In this document: piece by piece, positions 26,619-34,575 of the stretch | How positions within the stretch are numbered: position 1 is the first letter of the stretch | Layout of the letters: the number at the start of each line of letters is the position of its first letter | Assembly: GCA_020850595.1 (NCBI GenBank) | Contig: JADZEK010000193.1 | Coordinates: 1 to 49,560 of the forward strand | Length of the DNA stretch: 49,560 nucleotides | Origin: Anaerolineales bacterium | GTDB lineage: Bacteria; Chloroflexota; Anaerolineae; Anaerolineales; UBA6663 | Direction: 5' to 3' | Program-made: the position numbers and the translations under genes | The notes under the pieces: model-generated | The model's input: the letters and a program-made list of their open reading frames with translations, nothing else | What the model was told of the DNA's origin: nothing | The model's database searches: none

Positions 26619-27067
26619 TGGCCTTCCTCCGTAATCCCGTACTTGAGTTCAGAAGTGGCAGCGACGTGCATACGCACTTGGCCGATGCCGAAGATGCGCA
26701 TAAATATCGTCGGCGAGGTGATAGTGCCGAACACCGCGACCTGCGTGCCGGAGATGCTAACGCCTGTGATCGCGACGTGGCCCTGGCCATTCTCATCCGC
26801 ATACTGCAGGGCGGCGAAATAAGCATCAGCGGAGGCGAGCTCCACAGTGTTGTCAGCGATGAAACCGTCTTCGTTGAGTTGCGTTGCCGCGGCCAGTGCA
26901 GCGCTATCCACCGTGACTTGGCCCCGGCGATACTGAATCATTGCCAGGCCACCATCAACGACAAGACCTACTACTCCGAGCATTACAGGCAAGAGGAGCG
27001 CGAACATGACCGCTATTTGCCCGCGACCGGCCTTCAGCCGATGGGCAAGAGTTCTGATGTTTGACAT
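26615..27067 (-). CDS. TadG-like pilus protein
   Basis: About 150 aa from ATG 27067, 10 nt after the lipoprotein stop. The N-terminus RGQIAVMFALLLPVMLGVVG (Gly followed by a long hydrophobic helix, then VVDGGLAMIQYRRGQVTVDS) is the TadG/TadE pattern, and the C-terminal part AALAAATQLNEDG is typical of TadG-like putative pilus proteins. The protein is shorter than many TadG homologues, which carry a von Willebrand-like domain, so it is a TadG-N-terminal protein. It precedes the secreted protein gene with which it is coupled. Confidence 0.8.
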   Translation of the reverse strand: MSNIRTLAHRLKAGRGQIAVMFALLLPVMLGVVGLVVDGGLAMIQYRRGQVTVDSAALAAATQLNEDGFIADNTVELASADAYFAALQYADENGQGHVAITGVSISGTQVAVFGTITSPTIFMRIFGIGQVRMHVAATSELKYGITEEGQ

Positions 27068-27077
27068 AGTCAACCGC

Positions 27078-28037
27078 CTACTCGATGAAGAGTGGTAGCG
27101 CCTGGCAGTAGTAACCACCCGCGTCGTCCGATACTTTCCACTGGCCGGCAACGGTGTCAAATTCCAGGCGAGCCGTGCCAGACAGGCCAGGCAGCAGAGC
27201 CTGCTTGGCGGGCGCATTAGTTGCGACTGTTATTAGCTCCTGGAGAACGGGGCCCGTCGACCAAGGTAGCCCAAGCCGCATATCGCCTTGCGAAATGAGC
27301 AAGTAGTAGCCTTCCCCCCATTGGATCGGCTCCCGGAAGGTCAAACGCACATATAGGCCGTCCTCCACAAGCCCATCCACGTGGTTGGAAATCTCACCGG
27401 CCAGGCAGCTGTCTGGTGAGGGCAAAACGCCGGTGGAGTCCATCAGCTCAGCCAAGGCCACAGCAAAACCATCGCCCGGAGGACTATCCATAAACGAAAT
27501 CAAGCCCAGATACGCCAGAAAGCGCTGCCGAGCGCCATCGAGATCCGCGGCGTCCGCAAATAGGAAGCGGTCCGCTTCGATCCAGGCGCCGTCCTGCCAG
27601 ACGCGGGGGCTCACGCCGGGAAGATCGCTACCCAGGCAGTTGGCGCCTATCAGAAATGGTTGTTGGGGTGACAGATGCCAAGGTAAGGGCGTCGAGGTCG
27701 GCGGCGGGATGACAGCACATCGGGTCGCAGCAAACTGCTGCTCGAATTCCATTGAACCTTCGGACACGCCGCTGGCCGTCACTGCCAGGCGAATTGACTC
27801 CAGCGTCATGACTGCTGAGCGAGTTGGGCCCAAGGTTGCGGTTGGGCTCGGTGATGGAGCTAACGTGGCCGAGGCAGTGGAGGTCGGAACTGTCGTCGAT
27901 ACGGCCGCCGGCGCACGCGTTTCGACAACAACTGGGGTGGGTGATGTCGGCGTGGCCGGGGTGCTTGTTGCTTCGCCGCAGGCCACGGGCCATAAGAGAA
28001 AGATGCCTACCAATACAACTCGAATAGTTGAGTGCAT
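27078..28037 (-). CDS. Thr/Pro-linker lipoprotein of the pilus block
   Basis: About 319 aa from ATG 28037 with GAGGAC close upstream, 8 nt after the parB stop. The N-terminal segment (MHSTIRVVLVGIFLLWPVAC) ends in a lipobox-like PVAC, with a Pro at -3 that is unusual, then a long Thr/Pro/Ser linker (STPATPTSPTPVV). The body is soluble with four or five cysteines (for example RCAVIPP, GANCLGSD, DSCLAGE, YYCQALP). No enzyme motif is recognised. It is probably a surface lipoprotein tied to pilus function, but direct evidence is lacking. Confidence 0.75.
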   Translation of the reverse strand: MHSTIRVVLVGIFLLWPVACGEATSTPATPTSPTPVVVETRAPAAVSTTVPTSTASATLAPSPSPTATLGPTRSAVMTLESIRLAVTASGVSEGSMEFEQQFAATRCAVIPPPTSTPLPWHLSPQQPFLIGANCLGSDLPGVSPRVWQDGAWIEADRFLFADAADLDGARQRFLAYLGLISFMDSPPGDGFAVALAELMDSTGVLPSPDSCLAGEISNHVDGLVEDGLYVRLTFREPIQWGEGYYLLISQGDMRLGLPWSTGPVLQELITVATNAPAKQALLPGLSGTARLEFDTVAGQWKVSDDAGGYYCQALPLFIE

Positions 28038-28045
28038 GTTGTCCT

Positions 28046-29272
28046 CTACTCCTTTTCGAGCTTGAGCGCGAGCCGCTTGGTGGCCAATAGGCGCCGCATG
28101 AGACCCACCAACATCGGCGCACATTCGCGCGAATACGTGCCGTTCCGCAGCATTCCTTCGAGTTCCAGGCACAGATCCAACATAGCCACTACACGCCGCA
28201 CTTGTGGATCATGCGTCGAGAGCTCTGCGCCTTCAGCGGCCCTGACGGGCTCCCAATTGGAAAGGATCAGAAGGCATGCCGCCTTCGCCAGTTTGTACGG
28301 CTGGGGCTGGTCAATCACCAATTCCGCCACTACGCCCGCCTGATCCTCGGTGACTTCCGGAAACATCTCAATGGCGTACTTTACGATAGCTTCGCGCGTC
28401 GCCTCGCCCAGCACATCGCTCACGCTTTGCCGCTTCTCAGGCGATGCGGGCAATGTTTGTGTGGGCTCCGAAGCTGAGGCCGGCGCGCTCACCGGCTCGC
28501 CAATCAGGAGAAGCGCCTGCGCGGCCTGGTCCGGGGTTAGTTTGCGTTTGGCACTTTCTTCTAAAATTCGCACAACTTGAGGCTCGGAAAGCTGATAGCT
28601 ATCAGCTAATTCGAGGGCGGCCTGCTGATGTTCTTCCCGAGCCTTGAGCAGGGCCACGGCCACATGGGCCGAAATGCGATTGGCTTGGACGGCCTCACGG
28701 ATGGCGGGCGATGCTTTGACCAAGCGGCGCAATCTCCAAACATACGAGCGCGTCAGGCCTACGCGCTGCGCCACGTCATCGGGCTTGAGGTTGTGCTCCG
28801 TTTCTAGGCGAGCCAGCGCCTCGGCCATCTCCAGCGGGGTAAGGTGTTTGCGGACGTTGGCGGTGAGCGATATCAGGTCGTATTCAAGCGTGGCGGCGCG
28901 GACGACGATAGCCTTCACGTGAGAGCGACCAATGTGGCGTAGTGCCGCGATCCGGCGGTGACCGTCAAGGGAAGTGTATTGAGGCGAGTCACCGAAAGCT
29001 GTCTGAGCGAGCAGAACCGGGACCCGCTGGCCGTCGCTGGTCAGACTCTCGACCAATGCTCGGTCTTCTTCATCGTGATCGACGTCGAAAGCTGCCCGCA
29101 CCTGCATACCACTCTGACCATTGATGGCAGACAGTGGCACATCCCGGTACTCGTCCCGGCTTACAGTATCCGTATCTGCTGGCTTTGGAAGTAAGGTCTT
29201 CAAATTCCGGCGCTCAAACGGATTGGACATGTGGAGCTTCGATTCATCGCCGAGTTGCAGTTCAGCGGTCAT
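28046..29272 (-). CDS. parB: ParB/RepB/Spo0J-family partition protein
   Basis: About 408 aa. The N-terminal part has the ParB nuclease-like fold (VPLSAINGQ... LVESLTSDGQRVPVLL, YTSLDGHRRIAALRHIG), where the ParB CTP-binding box reads DGHRRIAA rather than the chromosomal GERRxRA. A helix-turn-helix follows (KPDDVAQRVGLTRSYVWRLRRLVKASPAIR). The C-terminal third is likely dimerisation. The internal ATG at 29272 fits the GGAG site better (7-nt spacing) than the ATG at 29278. It overlaps the small membrane-protein gene. ParB binds a centromere and loads onto it with ParA; the palindrome at 30838-30879 is a candidate site. Confidence 0.9.
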   Translation of the reverse strand: MTAELQLGDESKLHMSNPFERRNLKTLLPKPADTDTVSRDEYRDVPLSAINGQSGMQVRAAFDVDHDEEDRALVESLTSDGQRVPVLLAQTAFGDSPQYTSLDGHRRIAALRHIGRSHVKAIVVRAATLEYDLISLTANVRKHLTPLEMAEALARLETEHNLKPDDVAQRVGLTRSYVWRLRRLVKASPAIREAVQANRISAHVAVALLKAREEHQQAALELADSYQLSEPQVVRILEESAKRKLTPDQAAQALLLIGEPVSAPASASEPTQTLPASPEKRQSVSDVLGEATREAIVKYAIEMFPEVTEDQAGVVAELVIDQPQPYKLAKAACLLILSNWEPVRAAEGAELSTHDPQVRRVVAMLDLCLELEGMLRNGTYSRECAPMLVGLMRRLLATKRLALKLEKE

Positions 29273-29609
29273 GCTCATGCTCCCAAGTGTTGGCTGAGAT
29301 GCGGTAGCGGCTGGGCCACACGAGACTGACTAGCGGCAACCACAGGACAGTGAGAAATCGGGCGTCGAGAATGATGGCGGGAGTGAGGCAGGACAATCCG
29401 CTGAGCGCAGCGAACCACAACACACCACCAAGCCTCGCAAGGCGCGATAGCGGCAAACATAGCCACACCGGCATCGCGAGCCACCAGCACAAAACAATGC
29501 TCCTAATAACCGCCGGCGGGAGCGACCCATCCAGTGGGATCGTCGCCAGGGGCAATAAGGTGAAGCTGAATGCGCTGAGCGCTATGACAATCCACACAAT
29601 GAGACGCAT
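29262..29609 (-). CDS. Small hydrophobic membrane protein between parA and parB
   Basis: 115 aa. Three or four hydrophobic segments (about 5-25, 35-55, 60-80 and 88-103) and few charged residues; no recognised motif. Its stop overlaps the parB start region, so it is coupled. A membrane protein between parA and parB is not standard and its role is unknown; it may help place the partition or transfer machine at the membrane (guess). Confidence 0.6.
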   Translation of the reverse strand: MRLIVWIVIALSAFSFTLLPLATIPLDGSLPPAVIRSIVLCWWLAMPVWLCLPLSRLARLGGVLWFAALSGLSCLTPAIILDARFLTVLWLPLVSLVWPSRYRISANTWEHEHDR

Positions 29610-29685
29610 AGGGTGCCCGCTTCTTACCAGAGTACTATCACATGCGCACTTGAGTATCTATACCCTAGTGCGCGCATAGTATCAC

Positions 29686-30588
29686 TTACGGGTTATCCGA
29701 GTCAATAGGCTCGTCCAATTCCACGCGCAATGGTGGAGCACCGTCGCCCTGCAAAGTGCTTGATTCGTGGTCATTCAGAGCGTCCGGTTGGAAAAGTTCA
29801 GATTTACGATCAATTTCCGCTGCAACCTGGTGAAAATTGGCTGTGATTACACTATCGGGCCGGGCCAGCACCATGAGGCGCTGTGGCACAGTGGGCATGC
29901 CGGCCAGCGTCTTGATCAAATCGGAATGGCGGATCGGGGTAAAGCAGGGTAACGCGTACTGATCCAGCTTGTTTTGGACACGCCGTGAAACACCACGGCG
30001 CCCTGCCCCATTCGGCAGAAAACCGAGAAATTCGGGCTTGTCGTCGCCACGGGCTTCCCGGGCCATCAGAATCAGTTGCATCGTTGGTGTGGCAGCATAC
30101 AGATCGTAGACGGACAAACCGGTCGGTATGATGACCTCATCACAGGCGAGCAGCACCAAGTGCTCAATGAAAGGATGCCCGCCTGGGCAATCGAGGAAGA
30201 CGTAGTCGAACTGCGCCACATCGAGCTGCGCCAGTTCTAGCTTGAGTGCTACGGGGCTCAGCCGCCCATACGCATCCCGCCGGCCCGGATCGAGTATGCC
30301 TTCGACGTCGTCCAGGCTGTGCAAATCGGTGGCACCCGGCACGAGCCAAAGGTTGTCAATTTCTGTGCGACGCACCACTTCGTCCAGGGGGCGCAAACCG
30401 AGCAGTGCAGCAGCCAGCGAAGTCTCCAGGTTTTCGAGTGCCTCGAAAGTCCGTGATGCGCAGGCGTTGCTATCAAGGTCAAGGATCAAGACCCGGCGGC
30501 CAATCGCGGCCAGTGCAACCGCGATATTGACGCAGGTCGTAGTCTTGCCACAGCCACCTTTTTGAGAGAGGAATGCGATCTTGCGCAT
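29686..30588 (-). CDS. parA: ParA-family partition ATPase
   Basis: About 300 aa from ATG 30588 with GAAGGAG 5 nt upstream. The deviant Walker A QKGGCGKTTTCVN (KGGCGKTT at 10-17), the LILDLDSNA motif and DYVFLDCPGGH are standard ParA. ParA uses ATP to move ParB-bound DNA. Gene order parA, small membrane protein, parB on the same strand is followed by the pilus and T4SS genes, so partition and conjugation may share one promoter. The 30632-30651 repeats lie 44 bp upstream. The longer frame from 30618 (adding MVRIDREGAS) is disfavoured by the ribosome site. Confidence 0.92.
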   Translation of the reverse strand: MRKIAFLSQKGGCGKTTTCVNIAVALAAIGRRVLILDLDSNACASRTFEALENLETSLAAALLGLRPLDEVVRRTEIDNLWLVPGATDLHSLDDVEGILDPGRRDAYGRLSPVALKLELAQLDVAQFDYVFLDCPGGHPFIEHLVLLACDEVIIPTGLSVYDLYAATPTMQLILMAREARGDDKPEFLGFLPNGAGRRGVSRRVQNKLDQYALPCFTPIRHSDLIKTLAGMPTVPQRLMVLARPDSVITANFHQVAAEIDRKSELFQPDALNDHESSTLQGDGAPPLRVELDEPIDSDNP

Positions 30589-30631
30589 GGAAGCTCCTTC
30601 GCGGTCTATCCTAACCAATAGACGACGCGGA

Positions 30632-30651
30632 GAGTCCTCGGGGGCTCCTCA
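30632..30651 (-). repeat. 20-bp double direct repeat (GAGGA, 11-bp period) upstream of parA
   Basis: Same layout as 19071-19090, matching at 16 of 20 positions on the minus strand. It starts 44 bp upstream of the parA ATG, at the place of an operator or activator site. Candidate binding site for the OmpR-type regulator encoded at 215-955. Confidence 0.4.
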
Positions 30652-30837
30652 GCTTTGATTTGTTAGTGGTCAGGGTTCGGGTTGAGGTGATGCTGACAGA
30701 AGCGTAGGTAATTCGAACTGCGCGACAACGGCACAGAAGGCCTTACGAGCAGTGACAAGATAGTAGCGAGGGACAGTTTCGGCTAAATACACCGAAAAAT
30801 TAGGCGTAACGTAGCAGTTCGGCGGAAGTCATGTTCA

Positions 30838-30879
30838 AAACATTATGTCTTGTCCACATGTGGACAAGACATAATGTTT
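30838..30879. repeat. Perfect 42-bp palindrome with two abutting inverted TTGTCCACA boxes
   Basis: Arms 30838-30858 and 30859-30879 are exact reverse complements with no spacer; the flanking bases (30837, 30880) no longer pair. The centre is TTGTCCACA (30850-30858) directly against TGTGGACAA (30859-30867). TTGTCCACA is the consensus DnaA box reported for high-GC Gram-positive bacteria such as Streptomyces. The palindrome may be a replication-initiator site, a partition centromere, a conjugative-origin element, or an operator for the two divergent operons. It is unlikely to be an intrinsic terminator: no T-tract and no adjacent gene end. Confidence 0.85.
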
Positions 30880-31140
30880 ACCCGTCTTGACTTGGTCCGG
30901 GGAAAGTGCAACCACGCCGACTTACCGAGAATTGGTGCCCAGTTCAGCTAGCGCGAATTGGGCCAGCGGGGTGGAAGCCTGCCGTGGGCGATCTCGACAA
31001 GAACAAGCATCGTCTTCTAGAACTCGGGCCGCTTACTTCTGATTGCACCGACTGACGACGCGTCCTACCACAGCGCTGAAAGACCATGCCGCACATAGGA
31101 GATACACCGGTCACGCCATCGAGCCGGTGCTCGCAACCCA

Positions 31141-31169
31141 TTGACAAGTGCTGATGCGATGTGCTACTT
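31141..31169 (+). promoter_or_regulatory. Possible promoter for the right arm
   Basis: A perfect TTGACA (31141-31146) is followed, 18 bases later, by TACTTT (31165-31170 approx.), which matches TATAAT at three of six positions. It faces the helicase operon, about 350 bp ahead of the helicase start. Weak -10, so tentative. Confidence 0.3.
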
Positions 31170-31282
31170 TCACAGCACTTACTTTATCTTTGCTTGTGCT
31201 GTCCAGTCGAGCAACTCTCCGCTTGCCGCAAGACAGATGCCGCAAACCACCAACGTTCAGATTGGCCTGCGGTGTAGAGTTC

Positions 31283-31420
31283 ATGCAATTGACAGTATCG
31301 GTTGTTACACGTGCAGTCGACCAGAAAGGCCAAGCAGTAAGCGAACAAATTCCAGCAGATAATCAACGTCTTCGACATGCCAAATCGACGACCATCGCTC
31401 TGCTTGACTCAAATGCTTAG
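31283..31420 (+). CDS. Possible small protein (45 aa)
   Basis: A frame opens at ATG 31283 (MQLTVSVVTRAVDQ) and ends at TAG 31418-31420, with GTAGAG about 5 nt upstream. It reads like plausible protein (VDQKGQAVSEQIPADNQ) and lies between a possible promoter and a hairpin (31465-31490), as a leader gene would. It could equally be chance; no family recognised. Confidence 0.25.
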   Translation: MQLTVSVVTRAVDQKGQAVSEQIPADNQRLRHAKSTTIALLDSNA

Positions 31421-31464
31421 GCCAAACAGACCAAATTAGGCAACACCAGCAGATTGTTCGACAC

Positions 31465-31490
31465 AACAGGCCATCCCCGGATGGCCTGTT
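31465..31490 (+). terminator. Hairpin ahead of the helicase gene
   Basis: A 12-bp perfect stem (31465-31476 with 31479-31490, AACAGGCCATCC) with a two-base apex, so about 11 pairs around a CCCC loop, followed by TGCGTTT. It ends 14 nt before the AAAGGAGG ribosome site of the helicase gene, so it may act as an attenuator or as a terminator for a leader transcript. Confidence 0.5.
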
Positions 31491-31519
31491 TGCGTTTCAC
31501 AGAAAGGAGGTGATGAGGT

Positions 31520-33439
31520 GTGCAATCCACAGACGAAACAGTCCGCCAACAGATCGTTCAGCACGTCTATGGCCCGCTTGAAATTCAAGCCGGCCACGGC
31601 ACGGGCAAGACAACACTCCTGTTAGAGCGTTATGCCCATCTGGTAAAGAACCGGCAGGCGTGGCCGTACGAAGTGCTTCTGCTAACCTTCACCCGGCGGG
31701 TCGTGTTGGAGATGCGTGAACGACTCCAAAACCTGCTGGGCGAAGATTGTGACGACCTCCCCATCTACACGCTCCACGGCTTCGCCCGCAGCTTACTAGC
31801 CAGACAGCCTGAATACAAGCAGCATCCATACGCGCTGTATGACCCCAACCAGGCGTTTCGTGTCTTGCGGCGCGCTATGGCTCAGGTACAGCTACCAGAG
31901 ACCGTGTGGCCGGCGACGTTTGTGGCAGGGCTGATCGCCGAGGCGAAAGAACAGGCAATCGGGCCGGAATCGTTCGCAACCGTACCTGGGTCGGCGGGGC
32001 AGCAAGCGTTGGCTCAAACGTACACGCACTATCAAGCGCTGCTTACTAAAGCCAGGGCCATGGATTTCGCCGACTTGGTCCTTGGGGCAGTCAGAATGCT
32101 GCGGTCCGACTCGGCCTTGCTAGCGCAGCTACACCAGCATTACCGCTTTGTGATGGTAGATGAGTTTCAGGACACCAGCCTGGGCCAATACGCCCTGGTA
32201 CGGCAGATCGCCGGGCCAACCGCCAATCTGGTCATCGCCGGCTCGGCAGCTCAGTCCATCTACGAATGGCGCCACGCTCACTACCCCCGTCTGTCAGCCC
32301 AGTTCCAGGCTGACTTTCCCCAGGCACGCCAGGTTCGACTGCAAGACAACTTCCGCTCCTCAACTCAGATTGTCGCGGCTGCCGGGGCGCTGTTCCACCC
32401 GGGACAGTATCCCGATGTACAACTCACCGCTCAGCGCGGCGCGGGCCAGCCTGTCAGGGATGTGCGAGTGCCCAACGAGTACGACGAGGCGGCCTTCGTT
32501 GCGCGCGAAACAGTCCAGTTGTCACAAACCGGGTTCGCGCTGAACGAAATGGCGGTGTTCTACCGGACCAACCGGCAGAGCGCACTGGTGGAGTATGAGT
32601 TTATGCGCCGCAAAGTGCCTTATGTGCTGCCTCAGCGCCAACGGCTCTATCATCGCCGCGAGGTGCGCGACATGCTGGCGTACCTGATGCTCGCCACGAC
32701 GGATGACGAGCAGGCGCTCGGCCAGGTTATCAACACCCCGCCGCGAGGCCTGGGTCCTGTGACCATGCGCCTGCTGAGTGACGAGCTGGGCCATATCACT
32801 TGGGCACGACTCATCGAGGCCATCACCAATACCGCCGAGTTAGGGCTAAAACCGCAGGCCGCTCAGACCATCGAGCGGTTCTGGGATCTGGCCCATGCGC
32901 TCCGGGACGCCGCCGCGCAGCTTGGCCCAGCCGATCTCATCGACCGGATACTCGAAGAGACCGGCTACCGCGCCTGGTTGACGGAGGAGCTAGATGGACC
33001 CACTCGGCTCAACTCCATCCATGAGCTAAGGCACGAAGCCGAAGGTCACGTCAGCACAGCCCAGTTCCTAGCGGCAGTGCAGGCGCAGATCGCGGCCGAC
33101 CTTGAACAGCCTGACGACGCGGGGGTCACCTTCCTGACCATCCATGCTGCCAAAGGCCTACAGTTCCGGGTGGTATTCGTGGTTGGGCTGGAGGAGGGGC
33201 TGCTGCCGGCGGCGAAGTCGGTGGACAGTGCGGCTGAGGCTGGTGAACGTCGTCTGGCCCACGTGGCCATCAGCCGGGCGTGCGACCTACTCTATCTCGT
33301 CAGCGCCCAGTCACGGGAACTAAACGGGCGCCGGATATACCCCCGCCCCAGCCGCTACCTGGGAGCCATCCCAAAGGAGGTGATCAGCCGCTATCCACTG
33401 AATGACGCCGCGCCACCCGTGAAAAGCACCGCCACATAG
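31520..33439 (+). CDS. UvrD/Rep-type superfamily 1 DNA helicase
   Basis: 639 aa. GTG start at 31520 with an unusually complete ribosome site, AAAGGAGG, at nine-base spacing. SF1A motifs are all visible: Walker A GHGTGKTT (25-32), TFTRR (motif Ia), VDEFQDTSLGQY (DEFQDT 214-219), QSIYEWRHA (motif III), and TIHAAKGLQFRVVFVVGLEEG with a C-terminal HVAISRA (motif VI). The 2B region looks short compared with UvrD (about 720 aa). SF1 helicases unwind DNA 3'-5' and assist rolling-circle or conjugative replication and repair. It heads the right arm. Confidence 0.9.
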   Translation: MQSTDETVRQQIVQHVYGPLEIQAGHGTGKTTLLLERYAHLVKNRQAWPYEVLLLTFTRRVVLEMRERLQNLLGEDCDDLPIYTLHGFARSLLARQPEYKQHPYALYDPNQAFRVLRRAMAQVQLPETVWPATFVAGLIAEAKEQAIGPESFATVPGSAGQQALAQTYTHYQALLTKARAMDFADLVLGAVRMLRSDSALLAQLHQHYRFVMVDEFQDTSLGQYALVRQIAGPTANLVIAGSAAQSIYEWRHAHYPRLSAQFQADFPQARQVRLQDNFRSSTQIVAAAGALFHPGQYPDVQLTAQRGAGQPVRDVRVPNEYDEAAFVARETVQLSQTGFALNEMAVFYRTNRQSALVEYEFMRRKVPYVLPQRQRLYHRREVRDMLAYLMLATTDDEQALGQVINTPPRGLGPVTMRLLSDELGHITWARLIEAITNTAELGLKPQAAQTIERFWDLAHALRDAAAQLGPADLIDRILEETGYRAWLTEELDGPTRLNSIHELRHEAEGHVSTAQFLAAVQAQIAADLEQPDDAGVTFLTIHAAKGLQFRVVFVVGLEEGLLPAAKSVDSAAEAGERRLAHVAISRACDLLYLVSAQSRELNGRRIYPRPSRYLGAIPKEVISRYPLNDAAPPVKSTAT

Positions 33440-33487
33440 GGAGGAACAGCGCCAAGAAGACCTGACAACTGAATACCCCAACCACAT

Positions 33488-33522
33488 GACAGCCCCACTG
33501 GAACCCTTCCGGCGGGGCTGTC
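33488..33522 (+). terminator. Hairpin after the helicase gene
   Basis: A 9-bp perfect stem (33488-33496, GACAGCCCC, with 33514-33522) and a 17-nt loop, followed by GCCGTTTA. It lies 49 bp after the helicase stop, before the AAAGGAG site of the next gene. Probably a partial terminator. Confidence 0.5.
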
Positions 33523-33564
33523 GCCGTTTAAGCCGATGTTCATAGCGCCTAAAGGAGATCTGTC

Positions 33565-33900
33565 ATGACCGGCAACGGTAGTCGCTCGATCGAGCAGCAA
33601 ATGTTGGACGCGTTACTCACCGCAGCCGAGCTAACCTTGGACGATGTCGAATACGACGTCGCCCTGGATGCGGTCAGCTACTACGCCTCGACTCTGGACG
33701 ACATGCCGTCCAACTTCTCAACCCGCATTGTCGAGGAGGTCGAAAGCGCCCTGGGGCTCGGCCTGGAGCCTCGGCAGCACTCGGCGGCAGTGACGGCCGC
33801 ACAGGGCGTGATTGAACCGCCCCGGCCGCCCGAGCCGGAGCCCGATGCCTTCTTAGAGATGGCCTACGAAGACCGCGTGTCGGGCAACTACGACGAGTAA
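33565..33900 (+). CDS. Small acidic hypothetical protein (111 aa)
   Basis: 111 aa with AAAGGAG 7 nt before the ATG. Acidic and helical at the start (IEQQMLDALLTAAELTLDD), then a Pro/Glu-rich segment (IEPPRPPEPEPDAF) and an acidic end (GNYDE). No Cys cluster, membrane segment or family motif. The composition resembles DNA-mimic or adaptor proteins common next to anti-restriction and helicase genes on mobile elements, but that is a guess. Confidence 0.7.
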   Translation: MTGNGSRSIEQQMLDALLTAAELTLDDVEYDVALDAVSYYASTLDDMPSNFSTRIVEEVESALGLGLEPRQHSAAVTAAQGVIEPPRPPEPEPDAFLEMAYEDRVSGNYDE

Positions 33901-33914
33901 GGCTGCCCGACGCC

Positions 33915-34532
33915 ATGCCTTACCACCAACCTGATGCCCGCACTATGGAATTGGTCGCTTCCACCCGCGATTCACAGCCGGCGACGCACCCGCAACTGCC
34001 CGGGCTGAGCGAATGGGAGCCGGCCAAAGTCGTCGTGACCAAACATGCATACCGCGTGGACTGGGGGCCGGGCGTACGGCCGCGTTTCCACTACGTGAGC
34101 AAACGCAAGGCCTGCCAGTGTTCGCTCGGTCAGGCTTGTCCCTCAGTTCTGCGAGTGCGTGAATACCTGAACGCCGGCGGCGAACGAGCGGCAGACAGCC
34201 CGGATGACTACTGGCCCCTCGTTCCCGAAGCGTGCCCGATCTGCGGCCACCCCTGCCGGGCGCATCCGCGCTTGAACTTTGAGACCCATGGTCTGGGCTG
34301 GGCCTGTCAGTCGGGCGGCACGCTGCACTACTGGCAGTCCCGCCTGCAACCAATCCTGCGCGCCCAACGGGAATCGATTGGCCGGGCGCACTGGGTTATT
34401 CCACCAGTTGTCAGCACCAGTGGCGAAACGGTTTACGCCGGTGTCACTCTCGAGGACGTGCGCGCCGCCCACGAACAGGCGCAAGAGACCCAACGCCGTT
34501 GGAGTGCCGAGGGCTACTGCCCCTGGGCCTGA
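33915..34532 (+). CDS. Cys-rich hypothetical protein (205 aa)
   Basis: 205 aa, 14 nt after the previous gene. Cysteines group as KACQCSLGQAC and CPICGHPC, with later WACQSG and YCPWA, suggesting two zinc-binding sites (a zinc ribbon around CPICGHPC). Trp-rich patches (LGWACQSGGTLHYWQSR) and a C-terminal helix. No family is recognised. Soluble; likely a nucleic-acid-binding accessory protein of the mobile-element DNA-handling operon (inference). Confidence 0.7.
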   Translation: MPYHQPDARTMELVASTRDSQPATHPQLPGLSEWEPAKVVVTKHAYRVDWGPGVRPRFHYVSKRKACQCSLGQACPSVLRVREYLNAGGERAADSPDDYWPLVPEACPICGHPCRAHPRLNFETHGLGWACQSGGTLHYWQSRLQPILRAQRESIGRAHWVIPPVVSTSGETVYAGVTLEDVRAAHEQAQETQRRWSAEGYCPWA

Positions 34533-34575
34533 ACTCCAGTCTATTTGCCTTGCAACGCAAGAAAGGAACCTGAGC

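Larger units (their letters stand above)
30589..31519. other. 930-bp divergent intergenic region, candidate origin/centromere
   Basis: No convincing large gene. It separates the minus-strand partition/pilus arm from the plus-strand helicase arm. It holds a double repeat (30632-30651), the 42-bp palindrome (30838-30879), a possible plus-strand promoter (31141-31169), a possible short reading frame (31283-31420) and a hairpin just before the helicase ribosome site (31465-31490). This is the natural place for an oriV, oriT or parS of the element. Confidence 0.55.

Noticed and set aside
30838..30879. Reading the palindrome as an ordinary terminator
   Set aside because: No T-tract and no gene ends close by on either side; the symmetry to the exact base favours a protein-binding site.
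31148..31282. Upstream extension of the small frame before the helicase
   Set aside because: It starts inside the candidate promoter and has no ribosome site.
30589..31519. Canonical chromosomal parS (TGTTTCACGTGAAACA)
   Set aside because: No match was found by eye in the intergenic region or near parA/parB.
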